From the NCBI GenBank assembly GCA_934646835.1, contig CAKUES010000004.1:1-64000 (forward strand): a stretch of DNA of 64,000 bases, given 5' to 3'. The notes beneath the pieces were generated by a model. That model was not told the origin of the DNA and did not search any database. It saw nothing but the letters and a program-made list of their open reading frames with translations. Below are positions 7,878 to 15,224 of this stretch, one piece after another; the first letter of the stretch is position 1, and every line of letters starts with the position of its first letter. The stretch comes from an uncultured Coriobacteriales bacterium. Lineage in GTDB: Bacteria > Actinomycetota > Coriobacteriia > Coriobacteriales > QAMH01. The position numbers and the translations under genes were made by a program.

Positions 7878-9008
7878 TTACCTGTCGAGCAGGTCGAGAT
7901 CGGCCTTGATGTCATCGATGTTGTCCAGCTGGTCCTTTGCAACGACGAGGGTCATGTCGTCGAGCTCGATTACGAGTGTGTCGCGAAGACCCAGCATCGC
8001 CACCTTGCGCTTGGTTCCCTGCGCATACACGGTGGTGTTGTGGCACCTCGTCAACGTTCCCTCCCCAACCGTGCGGTTGCCGTCGCGATCGGGAGCAGAA
8101 AGCGCGTCGAGGTCCTCGAGCGTGGAGAGGGCGTCAAAGCGAACGCCGCACGCTATCAAGACGAGCTTGTCGCTGACCTCGAGCACTGCCTTGTCCAAGC
8201 TCACGTTGGGAAGCGCCTGCATGAGCTCTTGGGCGGCGACGTGCAGCCAGTTCTTGGGCTCGAGCTGGGCCAGGAAGTTGGCCGTCTCCTCGATACGATG
8301 CGAGCCGGCGCTCTCCTTGGTGCGCCCCAAGTCACCTACGTGGACCATCTCGCCCATGAGAACGGCGGCGCGGGACACAAGACAGCCCGTGTACCAGTAG
8401 GCGCCCTGGGTGCAGACGCGCTTTGCAGTAGAGGGAGTTTGCTCGGCGGTGAAGAGGCGGACATGGTGGGCACCATCGATACCGGGGAAGCTCTTCCCCT
8501 TGCGGATGTAGGTCCAATCAGCGCACTTCGTCTCCTGAACACTGCCCAAAACGGCGATTTGCTCCTGCTTGGCAACCTGGTATGCGTCCAAGACGGCGTG
8601 GTCCCAGCGCTCGTCCACCTCGACATGCTGGTCGGTCCTGGAGACGAGGACCACGGCGGCGGGGTCGAGCTTTCTGACCCTTGCGCACGCGAGCGCGACG
8701 GAAAGAGCCGTGCCGCGGTGTGTGGGCATGGTAAGCAGCTCGTACTGCTTTGTCTTGAGCTTGCAGTTGTTAGCCAGCAAACCGTCAACCACATGCGCCA
8801 TCTTCAGCGTCGTCACGACATGGAGCTTCTCCGAGGTGAAGGGCAAGAGACGCTCGACCGTGTTGGCGAGCAGAGTCTGCGAGGAGCCCGGCTCCACCGG
8901 GGCAGCACAAGAAGGCTCCTGCTCTCGGGCGATGGGCCAGAGCCTGGAGCCGTAGTCCTCACACAGGAGGATCACGTGGAGATGTGGGAGCACCGTCTTG
9001 GCGGTCAT
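7878..9008 (-). CDS. Degenerate mannose-1-phosphate guanylyltransferase-like protein
   Basis: A 376-residue protein resembling GDP-mannose pyrophosphorylases. SRLWPIAREQEP corresponds to the family's GTRLWPLSR..xPK loop, and VLVSRTDQHVEV sits where LPADH is expected. The two Gly residues of the nucleotide-binding GGxGTR turn are replaced (LLCEDYGSR), and the Lys after the loop is not obvious. The catalytic state is therefore doubtful. The C-terminal third keeps the left-handed-helix-like segment around VGEGTLTRCHNTTVYAQG. TTG-ATG overlap at the start; I chose the ATG at 9008 because GAAAGG lies 6 nt upstream. It is a single gene with its own terminator. It could be a regulator or an altered-specificity nucleotidyltransferase. 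Confidence 0.65.
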   Translation of the reverse strand: MTAKTVLPHLHVILLCEDYGSRLWPIAREQEPSCAAPVEPGSSQTLLANTVERLLPFTSEKLHVVTTLKMAHVVDGLLANNCKLKTKQYELLTMPTHRGTALSVALACARVRKLDPAAVVLVSRTDQHVEVDERWDHAVLDAYQVAKQEQIAVLGSVQETKCADWTYIRKGKSFPGIDGAHHVRLFTAEQTPSTAKRVCTQGAYWYTGCLVSRAAVLMGEMVHVGDLGRTKESAGSHRIEETANFLAQLEPKNWLHVAAQELMQALPNVSLDKAVLEVSDKLVLIACGVRFDALSTLEDLDALSAPDRDGNRTVGEGTLTRCHNTTVYAQGTKRKVAMLGLRDTLVIELDDMTLVVAKDQLDNIDDIKADLDLLDR

Positions 9009-9169
9009 CAAGGGCCTTTCAAAATCACTGCAGCTGTTTTTGCATCACTACAGATTATCAAAAGACGGCGCAACGCGTCATCAGCCGACCTTCGCAAGCC
9101 TCAAAAGCTCGCAGAGATGTCTTACACACGAGTCTTAACCTGTCGAGCTTGTGCAGGCACCAGCAGCTG

Positions 9170-9281
9170 GGGAAGTACTGATTAACGAGAGGCCCACGGG
9201 GAGGGACAGGGTCCCTCCCCTACGTGACCATCGGTTTTGTCAACCGTATGCAGCGGGTGTTTGCCCTGATCAGCGCTTCCC
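9170..9281. repeat. MITE-like dispersed repeat, copy 1
   Basis: About 112 bp with imperfect terminal inverted repeats (GGGAAGTACTGATTA and, inverted on the right, GGGAAGCGCTGATCA) and a central palindrome (GGGGAGGGAC/GTCCCTCCCC). A right half containing CCAGCGGTTTTGTCAA-like sequence is shared with copies at 10338, 21374, 28465 and 42245. The right end runs into the TA of the stop codon of the radical SAM gene. There is no open frame of its own. Confidence 0.85.
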
Positions 9282-10168
9282 TAGAAGCAAGCGCCATGCA
9301 TGTATTGGCGACGCTTGCGCGCGGAGGCCTCGTTCATCTTGGGAATACGCGCGTCGAGCAGCTTGAGCATGTTCTCCTGATCCTTGGGGACCATCCCCTC
9401 GAACTGGATGATGTCGGAGTCATGCGAGCAGTTGATATGGCAAGTGCAGTCAAGATGCGCGATGAAGGTGCGGATTTCCTCGGCCATCTCGCGCTCGCCC
9501 TCGGGCTCCCAGCGCCCCTCGAGAACATCCTGATGCAAACGCCAGGTCTTGGTAGGCGTGATGGTCACGATCAAGATAGTCTTGGGCGCTGCCGCGCTGA
9601 AGGCCTTTGCAGAAGCGATGGCGTTTTCCTGTCCCTTGCCGGCACCGGCGAGGCCCGCCAAGTAGAAGAACGTGAACTCGATGCCAGCGTCGTGGAGGCG
9701 CCCGCCCTGCTCGACGATGTCAGCCGCCGTGCAGCCCTTCTCCATGAACTCGAGCGCAGGGTCGTAGCCGCTCTCCGCACCGATAGCGATGTCGTTGACG
9801 CCACGAGCCGCCAAAGCGGCAAGCTCCTCGTCGCTCTTGCGCGCGATGTCCATGATGCGACAGAAGCCACCGTAGCTGTTGACCGAGGGGATCCTCTTCT
9901 CGATCTCGTCCATGATCTCGAGCAGCTGGTCCGTTGGCAGTGCATAAGGGTTGCCGCCAGTGAAGTAGACGCGGCGCTCATGGCTCATCGCACGTTTGGC
10001 CAGCTCCTCGATATCGGCGATGACCTCCTCGCGGGGAAGCGCGGTGAAGGGCACCCCCTCGTAGATATCGCAGAAGCGGCACTTCCCGTGCGTGCAGCCA
10101 TCGGTTATCTGCAAGGCAAGGCTCATCATGTCCTTGGGCGGTTTGTGCTGCAGCGTTGCTGTTGCCAT
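9281..10168 (-). CDS. Radical SAM protein of unknown function
   Basis: A 295-residue radical SAM enzyme. The cluster motif is CTHGKCRFC (C-x4-C-x2-C) near residue 27, the spacing seen in the COG1032-like group that has GCxxxxCxFC. It is followed by the Gly-rich FTGGNPYALP segment that binds SAM and by further strand motifs (IAIGAESGYD, FTFFYLAGLAG). It should make a 5'-deoxyadenosyl radical; the substrate cannot be predicted. I chose the ATG at 10168 behind GGGAGGGAGAG rather than the longer GTG-type start at 10195. The gene is flanked on both sides by copies of the dispersed repeat. Confidence 0.85.
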   Translation of the reverse strand: MATATLQHKPPKDMMSLALQITDGCTHGKCRFCDIYEGVPFTALPREEVIADIEELAKRAMSHERRVYFTGGNPYALPTDQLLEIMDEIEKRIPSVNSYGGFCRIMDIARKSDEELAALAARGVNDIAIGAESGYDPALEFMEKGCTAADIVEQGGRLHDAGIEFTFFYLAGLAGAGKGQENAIASAKAFSAAAPKTILIVTITPTKTWRLHQDVLEGRWEPEGEREMAEEIRTFIAHLDCTCHINCSHDSDIIQFEGMVPKDQENMLKLLDARIPKMNEASARKRRQYMHGACF

Positions 10169-10337
10169 GGCGCTCTCCCTCCCCCGTGCGACCATATGCT
10201 TCGCGACTAAAATGCCTATACCCCCAGTATACGAGCGCTCTGCAAAACAGGAATACTCAAGCTTCTTTGAGCGATGAGGGAGACGTCAGAAAATCGCGAC
10301 GTCTACATGGGGCTTGGGACTCGAAATTGCTGACGCG

Positions 10338-10448
10338 AAGTTGTACGGAGAATTGCAGCGTATCTAGGGAGGGACAGGGTCCCTCCCTAGATGACCAGCG
10401 GTTTTGTCAATCGCAAACAACGAGTATTTGCTTTAATCGATATTTTCT
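10338..10448. repeat. MITE-like dispersed repeat, copy 2
   Basis: The central palindrome (CTAGGGAGGGAC / GTCCCTCCCTAG) and the right half (CCAGCGGTTTTGTCAATCG, then CTTTAATCGA) match the other copies. The left terminal repeat is strongly degenerate. The right end abuts the TTA (stop TAA) of the C39-like gene. The rest of the ~280-bp gap to the radical SAM start holds only a short AGACGTC/GACGTCT inverted repeat at 10281-10304. Confidence 0.8.
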
Positions 10449-11302
10449 TAGACAGAGTAGGCCCAGAGATTGCGGCACTGCCTCAGTATCCGGTCAAGAT
10501 CCCAGCTGCGCTGCGAGTTGCTGGGGCTGTTTGGGTCGCGAATCTCCACCGTGCCGTCTTCGTTAATCGCACACAAGACGATAAAGTGCCCTGTCTCGGT
10601 GAAATCACCTGGCCCGACGATGCAGATGACAGGACGATCCGCGGCAAGCCGCTGCTCCACCTCCGCACTGTCGGGATAAAGCTCGGTTGACACAAGCCCG
10701 AGAGATGCCGCTTCCTCGCTCATGAACGTCCACTTAGTCGCTTGCGACTCAACATAACCGCCGTCCTCGCTCAAACGCGCCATCTTCACGGGGTCGATGC
10801 TCCTCTTGCCGGTCAGGTATACGTAGACCATCGCCAGCGACGTCGGGCCGCATCCGGACTTCTCAATCGTCGAGCCCGCATAAGGCTTTTGACTCCATGC
10901 CGGATCTGTTTGGTAGAGGTAGGGCATCTCACCCTTGCGCCACTGCGCCTTGGGCGTACTCGAGTTGCCGAATCGAGCGACAGATTCGACTCCCCTTGCA
11001 GCGCGGACAGAGACATCGGACTGAGATCCATCGACATCAAAGAGCTGACCCAAACCGGATACCGCAAAGAAAAGAACCAGAGCGGAGGCTCCCACTTTGA
11101 CAGCCCTGCGACAACGGCGCTCGCGCCGCCTTCTTGCAAGGTAATCAACCGCATCCTGGCGCCTCTTCGCACCTGTATCGCTTAACAGAGAAACCCGCGC
11201 AGCTGTTCGTCGAGAGCTGCCGCGAACAAGCTGTCTGCATCGTTTTAGCTCACTTGCTCTGCCTCCCGTCTTGCCTGCCCTGTCTTCTCTATAGCCAGCC
11301 AT
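10448..11302 (-). CDS. Secreted or membrane-anchored C39-like cysteine peptidase
   Basis: A 284-residue protein with a basic N-terminus and one hydrophobic segment (ALVLFFAVSGLG, residues ~70-85, signal anchor). Its C-terminal papain-like domain is of the peptidase C39_2 type. The nucleophile motif is EKSGCGPTSLAMVYVYLTG, the catalytic His lies in ETGHFIVLCAI, and the third catalytic position is D/N in VEIRDPNSP. Such proteins cleave peptides, some of them double-Gly leaders, at the cell surface; the substrate here is unknown. I chose the ATG at 11302 behind AAAGGAAG. It is divergent from the VanR/VanS-like pair and shares the 11303-11462 intergenic region with it, so it may be under that system's control. 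Confidence 0.75.
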   Translation of the reverse strand: MAGYREDRAGKTGGRASELKRCRQLVRGSSRRTAARVSLLSDTGAKRRQDAVDYLARRRRERRCRRAVKVGASALVLFFAVSGLGQLFDVDGSQSDVSVRAARGVESVARFGNSSTPKAQWRKGEMPYLYQTDPAWSQKPYAGSTIEKSGCGPTSLAMVYVYLTGKRSIDPVKMARLSEDGGYVESQATKWTFMSEEAASLGLVSTELYPDSAEVEQRLAADRPVICIVGPGDFTETGHFIVLCAINEDGTVEIRDPNSPSNSQRSWDLDRILRQCRNLWAYSV

Positions 11303-11334
11303 TGTTCTTCCTTTCTCAGAAGTGACTGGTACAA

Positions 11335-11455
11335 GGTTAAAAACCGCCGGGCTTACGGTAAAAGCTTTCAAAATTGGAAGCTTCCTTGCGCTTTCTTAAG
11401 TCCTTCTTAAATTGGTTATGAATCGCAAAAGCGGCTTTGAGGAGGCTCGTATAAT
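11335..11455 (+). promoter_or_regulatory. Divergent control region of the VanR-like regulator and C39-like gene
   Basis: It contains TAAAAACCGCCGG at 11338-11350, identical over 13 bp to the start of the Tad-operon module. About 44-66 bp further on are TTCCTT, TTCTTA and TTCTTA at 11382, 11393 and 11404, spaced exactly 11 bp, then a weaker GTTATG at 11415. A near-perfect -10 TATAAT at 11450-11455 ends 7 nt before the regulator's ATG, and no good -35 sits 17 bp upstream. That fits activator-dependent transcription from phased boxes, and a leaderless or almost leaderless mRNA. Confidence 0.5.
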
Positions 11456-11462
11456 CAGCGCT

Positions 11463-12176
11463 ATGACTACATCGCAAAACATACTCGCAGTCGATGACGA
11501 CAGCAGCATCGTCACGCTCGTCGGGACTCTCCTCGAGACCGAGGGCTTTGCCGTCGACTGCTGTAACTCAGGCGAAGAGGCGCTGGCAAGGGTCCAGGCA
11601 AAGGACTACGACCTCGTCATCCTCGACATCATGATGCCCGGCATGGACGGGTACGAGACCTGCAGGCTCATCAGGGCCTTCTCCGACGTACCCATCATCT
11701 TCCTCTCTGCCAAAGACGAGGAGATCAACCAGGTCGTGGGACTCGAGATGGGCGCGGACGACTACATCGTCAAGCCCTTCAGGACGCACGAGTTCATCGC
11801 CCGCGTCAAAGCGCGCCTGCGCAGAAAGAAGGCGCCCGTCGCACAGGAGCAGCCCTCCCACATCCTCTCAAGCGACTGCGGCATCGAGGTCAACCTCGAA
11901 ACCCACACCGCGTCCCTTCACGGCGAGCCGCTCAAGCTGACGCCAAAGGAATTTGGCATCCTGACCATCCTCGTTAAGAGGGGCGGCGGCACTGCCTCCG
12001 CGCGCGAGCTCTACGAGTTGGTCTGGCAAACGCCCTTTGACAGCTCCGCCGGCAACTCGATCATGGTGCACATCCGCCACCTGCGCGAGAAGCTCAGCGC
12101 CATCGACTCCTCCAGGGATTTCATCGTCAACGTCTGGGGCGTAGGCTATAAGATTCCTACAAGAGCCAACAGCTGA
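11463..12176 (+). CDS. OmpR/PhoB-family response regulator (VanR-like)
   Basis: A two-component output regulator of 237 residues. The receiver domain (~1-120) has acidic residues at 11-13, phospho-acceptor Asp55 in LVILDIMMPGMDG, a conserved Ser in PIIFLSAK and Lys in DDYIVKPF. The C-terminal winged helix (~140-235) carries LTPKEFGILTILVKRGG and VMVHIRHLREKL...VWGVGYKIP. The start at 11463 matches the family start; the upstream GGAGG is ~18 nt away and a -10 lies 7 nt before the ATG, so initiation may be leaderless. It is followed 14 bp later by its histidine kinase and is the closest candidate for binding the phased boxes upstream of itself, the M23 gene and the Tad operon. Confidence 0.93.
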   Translation: MTTSQNILAVDDDSSIVTLVGTLLETEGFAVDCCNSGEEALARVQAKDYDLVILDIMMPGMDGYETCRLIRAFSDVPIIFLSAKDEEINQVVGLEMGADDYIVKPFRTHEFIARVKARLRRKKAPVAQEQPSHILSSDCGIEVNLETHTASLHGEPLKLTPKEFGILTILVKRGGGTASARELYELVWQTPFDSSAGNSIMVHIRHLREKLSAIDSSRDFIVNVWGVGYKIPTRANS

Positions 12177-12190
12177 CGATAGAGAGACGC

Positions 12191-13579
12191 ATGGGGATCA
12201 AGAGCGCCCAGGGAAAATCCATACGACGCAAGTCCATACTCACCGGACTCATCGTCTTCCTCTGCTACACGGCCGTCTTCGTCGTGGCGGCAAGCGCCTT
12301 CTGGGATTGGGGGTACCAGAAGCTTGCCTACAAGGTTGCAGACCAGGTCTCCCCATGGAACTACGTGACAGAGGACGAGTACAACGACCTCTACGCAGAA
12401 GTCGCAAACGACATGCAGTACGCGGCGGACACATTCATGGACTCACACCCCTCGAACAAAGAGGACGCTGCTGAAGACAGTTCCTCTGACTACGCAAGTG
12501 CCATGAACGAGCCCTACGATAGCGCCTTGGGCCCCGAAGCGGGCCTCACCCTCAGCGAGGACTCAACCTTCAACACAACCAGCTTCTACAGCGAAGACCT
12601 AGCCTTCTGGTCTGGCAAGGGCCTCTACGCTTGGCGCGACCTGAGCGTCTACCACGACTTCTTGGCCGCAGAGCCCGGTGCCTTGCTCGTCTGCTATCTC
12701 CTGGGCCTGCTCGTCCTTTTGCTCTTTGCCGTCCCGCGCCTCATCAAGCAGGTCGACAGCCTCGCCTGCGCCGTCAGCGACCTGTTTGCAGATAAAAGCG
12801 CGCCCATCAACCTACCCCGCTCCCTCTCTGAGACCAGGACCGAGCTCATCGACATCCAGAATCGCGAGCTCCATAACGAGCAGGCGACCCTTGCTGCCGA
12901 GCAACGCAAAAACGAGCTCGTGGCATACCTTGCCCACGACATCAGGACGCCGCTTACCTCCGTCATCGGCTACCTCGACATCCTGCGCAGCACCCCTGAG
13001 CTCCCCGCAGACAAGCGCGAGCAGTTTGCCAACGTCGCCTACGAGAAGGCAGAGCGCCTCGACACGCTGATGGAGGAGTTCTTCGAGATCACGCGCTACA
13101 ACCTCCAAAGCATCCCCATCGAGCGCGAGCGCGTCGACTTAGGGCTTTTCTGCCACCAGATCGCCGAGTCGATGTACCCGCAGACGCAGGCGAAGTCCCT
13201 CGAGATCGAGGTGCGCGCGCCAGTTGACGAGACCGTCTTCATCGATCCGGAGAAGATGGCGCGCGCCTGTGGCAACCTCCTGCGCAACGCGATTGCGTAC
13301 TCGGACCCAGCAAGCACCATCGTCTTCAGCGCCGAGCGCAAAGGCAGCAAGCTCGTCTTGGAGTTCTCCGACCAGGGCAAGGAGATATCGCCGGAGCACC
13401 TCGACGCCATCTTCGAGAAATTCTTCCGCGAGGATGCGGCGAGGACCTCTGACAAGGGTGGCGCTGGTTTGGGTCTGGCTATCTCGAAGGAGATCATCGA
13501 GGCACACGGCGGCTCTATCACCGCAACGAGCGAGCACGGTCTGACGACCTTTAGCATCGAGATTCCCAACGCGCTCTAA
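12191..13579 (+). CDS. Sensor histidine kinase (VanS-like)
   Basis: A 462-residue membrane kinase paired with the preceding regulator. Transmembrane helices lie at ~17-40 and ~162-182, enclosing a ~120-residue, strongly acidic extracellular domain of no recognisable family. The DHp H-box is LAHDIRTPLTSVIGYLDIL (His249), N-box ACGNLLRNAIAYS, G1 DQGKEI and G2 GGAGLGLAIS. All catalytic boxes are intact, so it should autophosphorylate and charge Asp55 of the regulator. The stimulus is unknown; VanS-like kinases usually report on cell-wall stress. The neighbouring C39-like protease and the shared boxes with an M23 gene fit an envelope role. Confidence 0.92.
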   Translation: MGIKSAQGKSIRRKSILTGLIVFLCYTAVFVVAASAFWDWGYQKLAYKVADQVSPWNYVTEDEYNDLYAEVANDMQYAADTFMDSHPSNKEDAAEDSSSDYASAMNEPYDSALGPEAGLTLSEDSTFNTTSFYSEDLAFWSGKGLYAWRDLSVYHDFLAAEPGALLVCYLLGLLVLLLFAVPRLIKQVDSLACAVSDLFADKSAPINLPRSLSETRTELIDIQNRELHNEQATLAAEQRKNELVAYLAHDIRTPLTSVIGYLDILRSTPELPADKREQFANVAYEKAERLDTLMEEFFEITRYNLQSIPIERERVDLGLFCHQIAESMYPQTQAKSLEIEVRAPVDETVFIDPEKMARACGNLLRNAIAYSDPASTIVFSAERKGSKLVLEFSDQGKEISPEHLDAIFEKFFREDAARTSDKGGAGLGLAISKEIIEAHGGSITATSEHGLTTFSIEIPNAL

Positions 13580-13704
13580 GAGCCCCGACCAGCGTATCCA
13601 CGCATCCCTTCCACAGGGTTTTCACCACAAGTGACCCTCTGCTGCTTTATCCTTCATCAGTACGGAAAATCACATCTGGCAAAAACAATACATGGAGGAA
13701 CCTC

Positions 13705-15129
13705 ATGGGCGGCTTTTTTGGCGCAGCTTCCAACCGCGATGTCTGCATCGACGTCTACTTTGGCGTTGATTTCCACTCCCACCTCGGCACAAAGAAGGCC
13801 GGCATGGTGGCGCATGACCCGGTAAGGGGATTCCACCGCGACATCCACTCCATCGAGAACACCCCCTTCCGCACCAAGTTCGAGTCCTTCCTCGACGAGG
13901 CAAAGGGAAACACGGTCATCGGCTGCATCTCCGACGCAGACCCGCAGCCGCTTCTGATCCGCTCTCACCTGGGCCTTTTTGCCCTAACGACCGTTGGCGT
14001 CATCAACAACCAGCAAGAGATCGTCGACAAGTACATGGCAGACTGCGGCCAGCAGTTCATGGCCATGAGCAGCGGCGCCATCAACCAGACCGAGCTCGTT
14101 GCCGCCATCATCAACAAGGAGGACACGCTCGTCGACGGCCTGCGCCACGCGCAGGAGATCATCGAGGGCTCCATGACGATGCTCGCTATGACGGAAAACG
14201 GCGAAATCTTCGCCGCGCGTGACAAGTACGGCCGCCTGCCCGTCATCATCGGCAAGGACGACGACGGCTACTGCGTCACCTTCGAGAGCTTCGTCTACCA
14301 GAAGCTCGGCTATCAAGACGAGTACGAGCTCGGCCCCAACGAGATCGTCCGCATCACCAAGGACGGCTACGAGACCGTGGCCGAGGCAGGCGAGGAGATG
14401 AAGATCTGCGCCTTCCTGTGGACCTACTACGGCTACCCCAACTCCACCTACGAGGGAACCAACGTCGAGGTCATGCGCTACCGCAACGGCGAGATCATGG
14501 CCAAAGACGAGCTTGAGGACGGCACGATGCCCGACGTCGACCTCGTCGGCGGCATCCCCGACAGCGGCATCCCCCACGCCATCGGCTACTCCACAGCAAG
14601 CGGCAAGCGCTTTGCCCGTCCCTTCGTGAAGTACACCCCCACCTGGAGCCGCAGCTTCATGCCCAGCAACCAGGAGGTCCGCAACCACGTCGCCAAGATG
14701 AAGCAGGTCCCCGTGCCGCAGCTCATCGACGGCAAGAAGCTGCTGCTCGTCGACGACTCTATCGTCCGCGGCACGCAGATGCGCGAGACCGTCAACTTCC
14801 TCTACGAGACCGGCGCCAAGGAAGTCCACATGCGCAGCGCCTGCCCGCCCATCATGTACGGCTGCAAGTACCTGAACTTCTCCTCCAGCAAAAGCGAGAT
14901 GGAGCTCATTGCCCGCAAGAAGATCGACGAGCTCGAGGGCAAAGAGGGCCTGGAGCACATCGAGGAGTACGCCGACGCCCGCACCGAGCGCGGCAAGTGC
15001 CTGCTCAAGAGCATCTGCGACGAGATGGGCTTCGATTCCCTGCGCTACCAGAGCCTCGAGGGTCATCTGGAAGCCATCGGCATCGACCCCTCCAAGGTGT
15101 GCACCTACTGCTGGAACGGCAAGGAGTAG
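13705..15129 (+). CDS. purF: PurF-like amidophosphoribosyltransferase lacking Cys2
   Basis: Homologue of glutamine PRPP amidotransferase, the first committed step of purine synthesis (PRPP + Gln to phosphoribosylamine). The phosphoribosyltransferase half is convincing: KLLLVDDSIVRGTQMRETV is the PRPP motif, and LVGGIPDSGIPHAIGY is well kept. The N-terminal Ntn-glutaminase half is altered. The protein begins MGGFFGAAS instead of MCGIxG, so the usual Cys nucleophile is Gly, and no GHxRYSTxG motif is visible. The first Cys is at 14. The ATG at 13705 follows GGAGGAACCTC, so the missing Cys is not a start-site error. It may use ammonia directly, use another residue, or act on another substrate. 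I recall similar MGGFFG-type homologues in Bacteroidota. Confidence 0.82.
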   Translation: MGGFFGAASNRDVCIDVYFGVDFHSHLGTKKAGMVAHDPVRGFHRDIHSIENTPFRTKFESFLDEAKGNTVIGCISDADPQPLLIRSHLGLFALTTVGVINNQQEIVDKYMADCGQQFMAMSSGAINQTELVAAIINKEDTLVDGLRHAQEIIEGSMTMLAMTENGEIFAARDKYGRLPVIIGKDDDGYCVTFESFVYQKLGYQDEYELGPNEIVRITKDGYETVAEAGEEMKICAFLWTYYGYPNSTYEGTNVEVMRYRNGEIMAKDELEDGTMPDVDLVGGIPDSGIPHAIGYSTASGKRFARPFVKYTPTWSRSFMPSNQEVRNHVAKMKQVPVPQLIDGKKLLLVDDSIVRGTQMRETVNFLYETGAKEVHMRSACPPIMYGCKYLNFSSSKSEMELIARKKIDELEGKEGLEHIEEYADARTERGKCLLKSICDEMGFDSLRYQSLEGHLEAIGIDPSKVCTYCWNGKE

Positions 15130-15150
15130 CTCTTCGGCAAACCAATAGCT

Positions 15151-15203
15151 CAAAACAAAGCGCCCGCCACCTGGTCAAACCAGATGGCGGGCGCTTTGTT
15201 TTG
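15151..15203. terminator. Bidirectional terminator between purF-like gene and serA
   Basis: A long perfect inverted repeat (arm CAAAACAAAGCGCCCGCCA plus inner CTGGT/ACCAG) lies between two convergent genes. It gives A-rich and T-rich flanks on both strands, so it can end transcription in both directions. Confidence 0.92.
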
Positions 15204-15224
15204 CCGTTGACGGCTAGTAAAACG

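Noticed and set aside
10281..10304. AGACGTC/GACGTCT inverted repeat as terminator or operator
   Set aside because: Short, no T-run on either strand and not near a start codon; likely chance.
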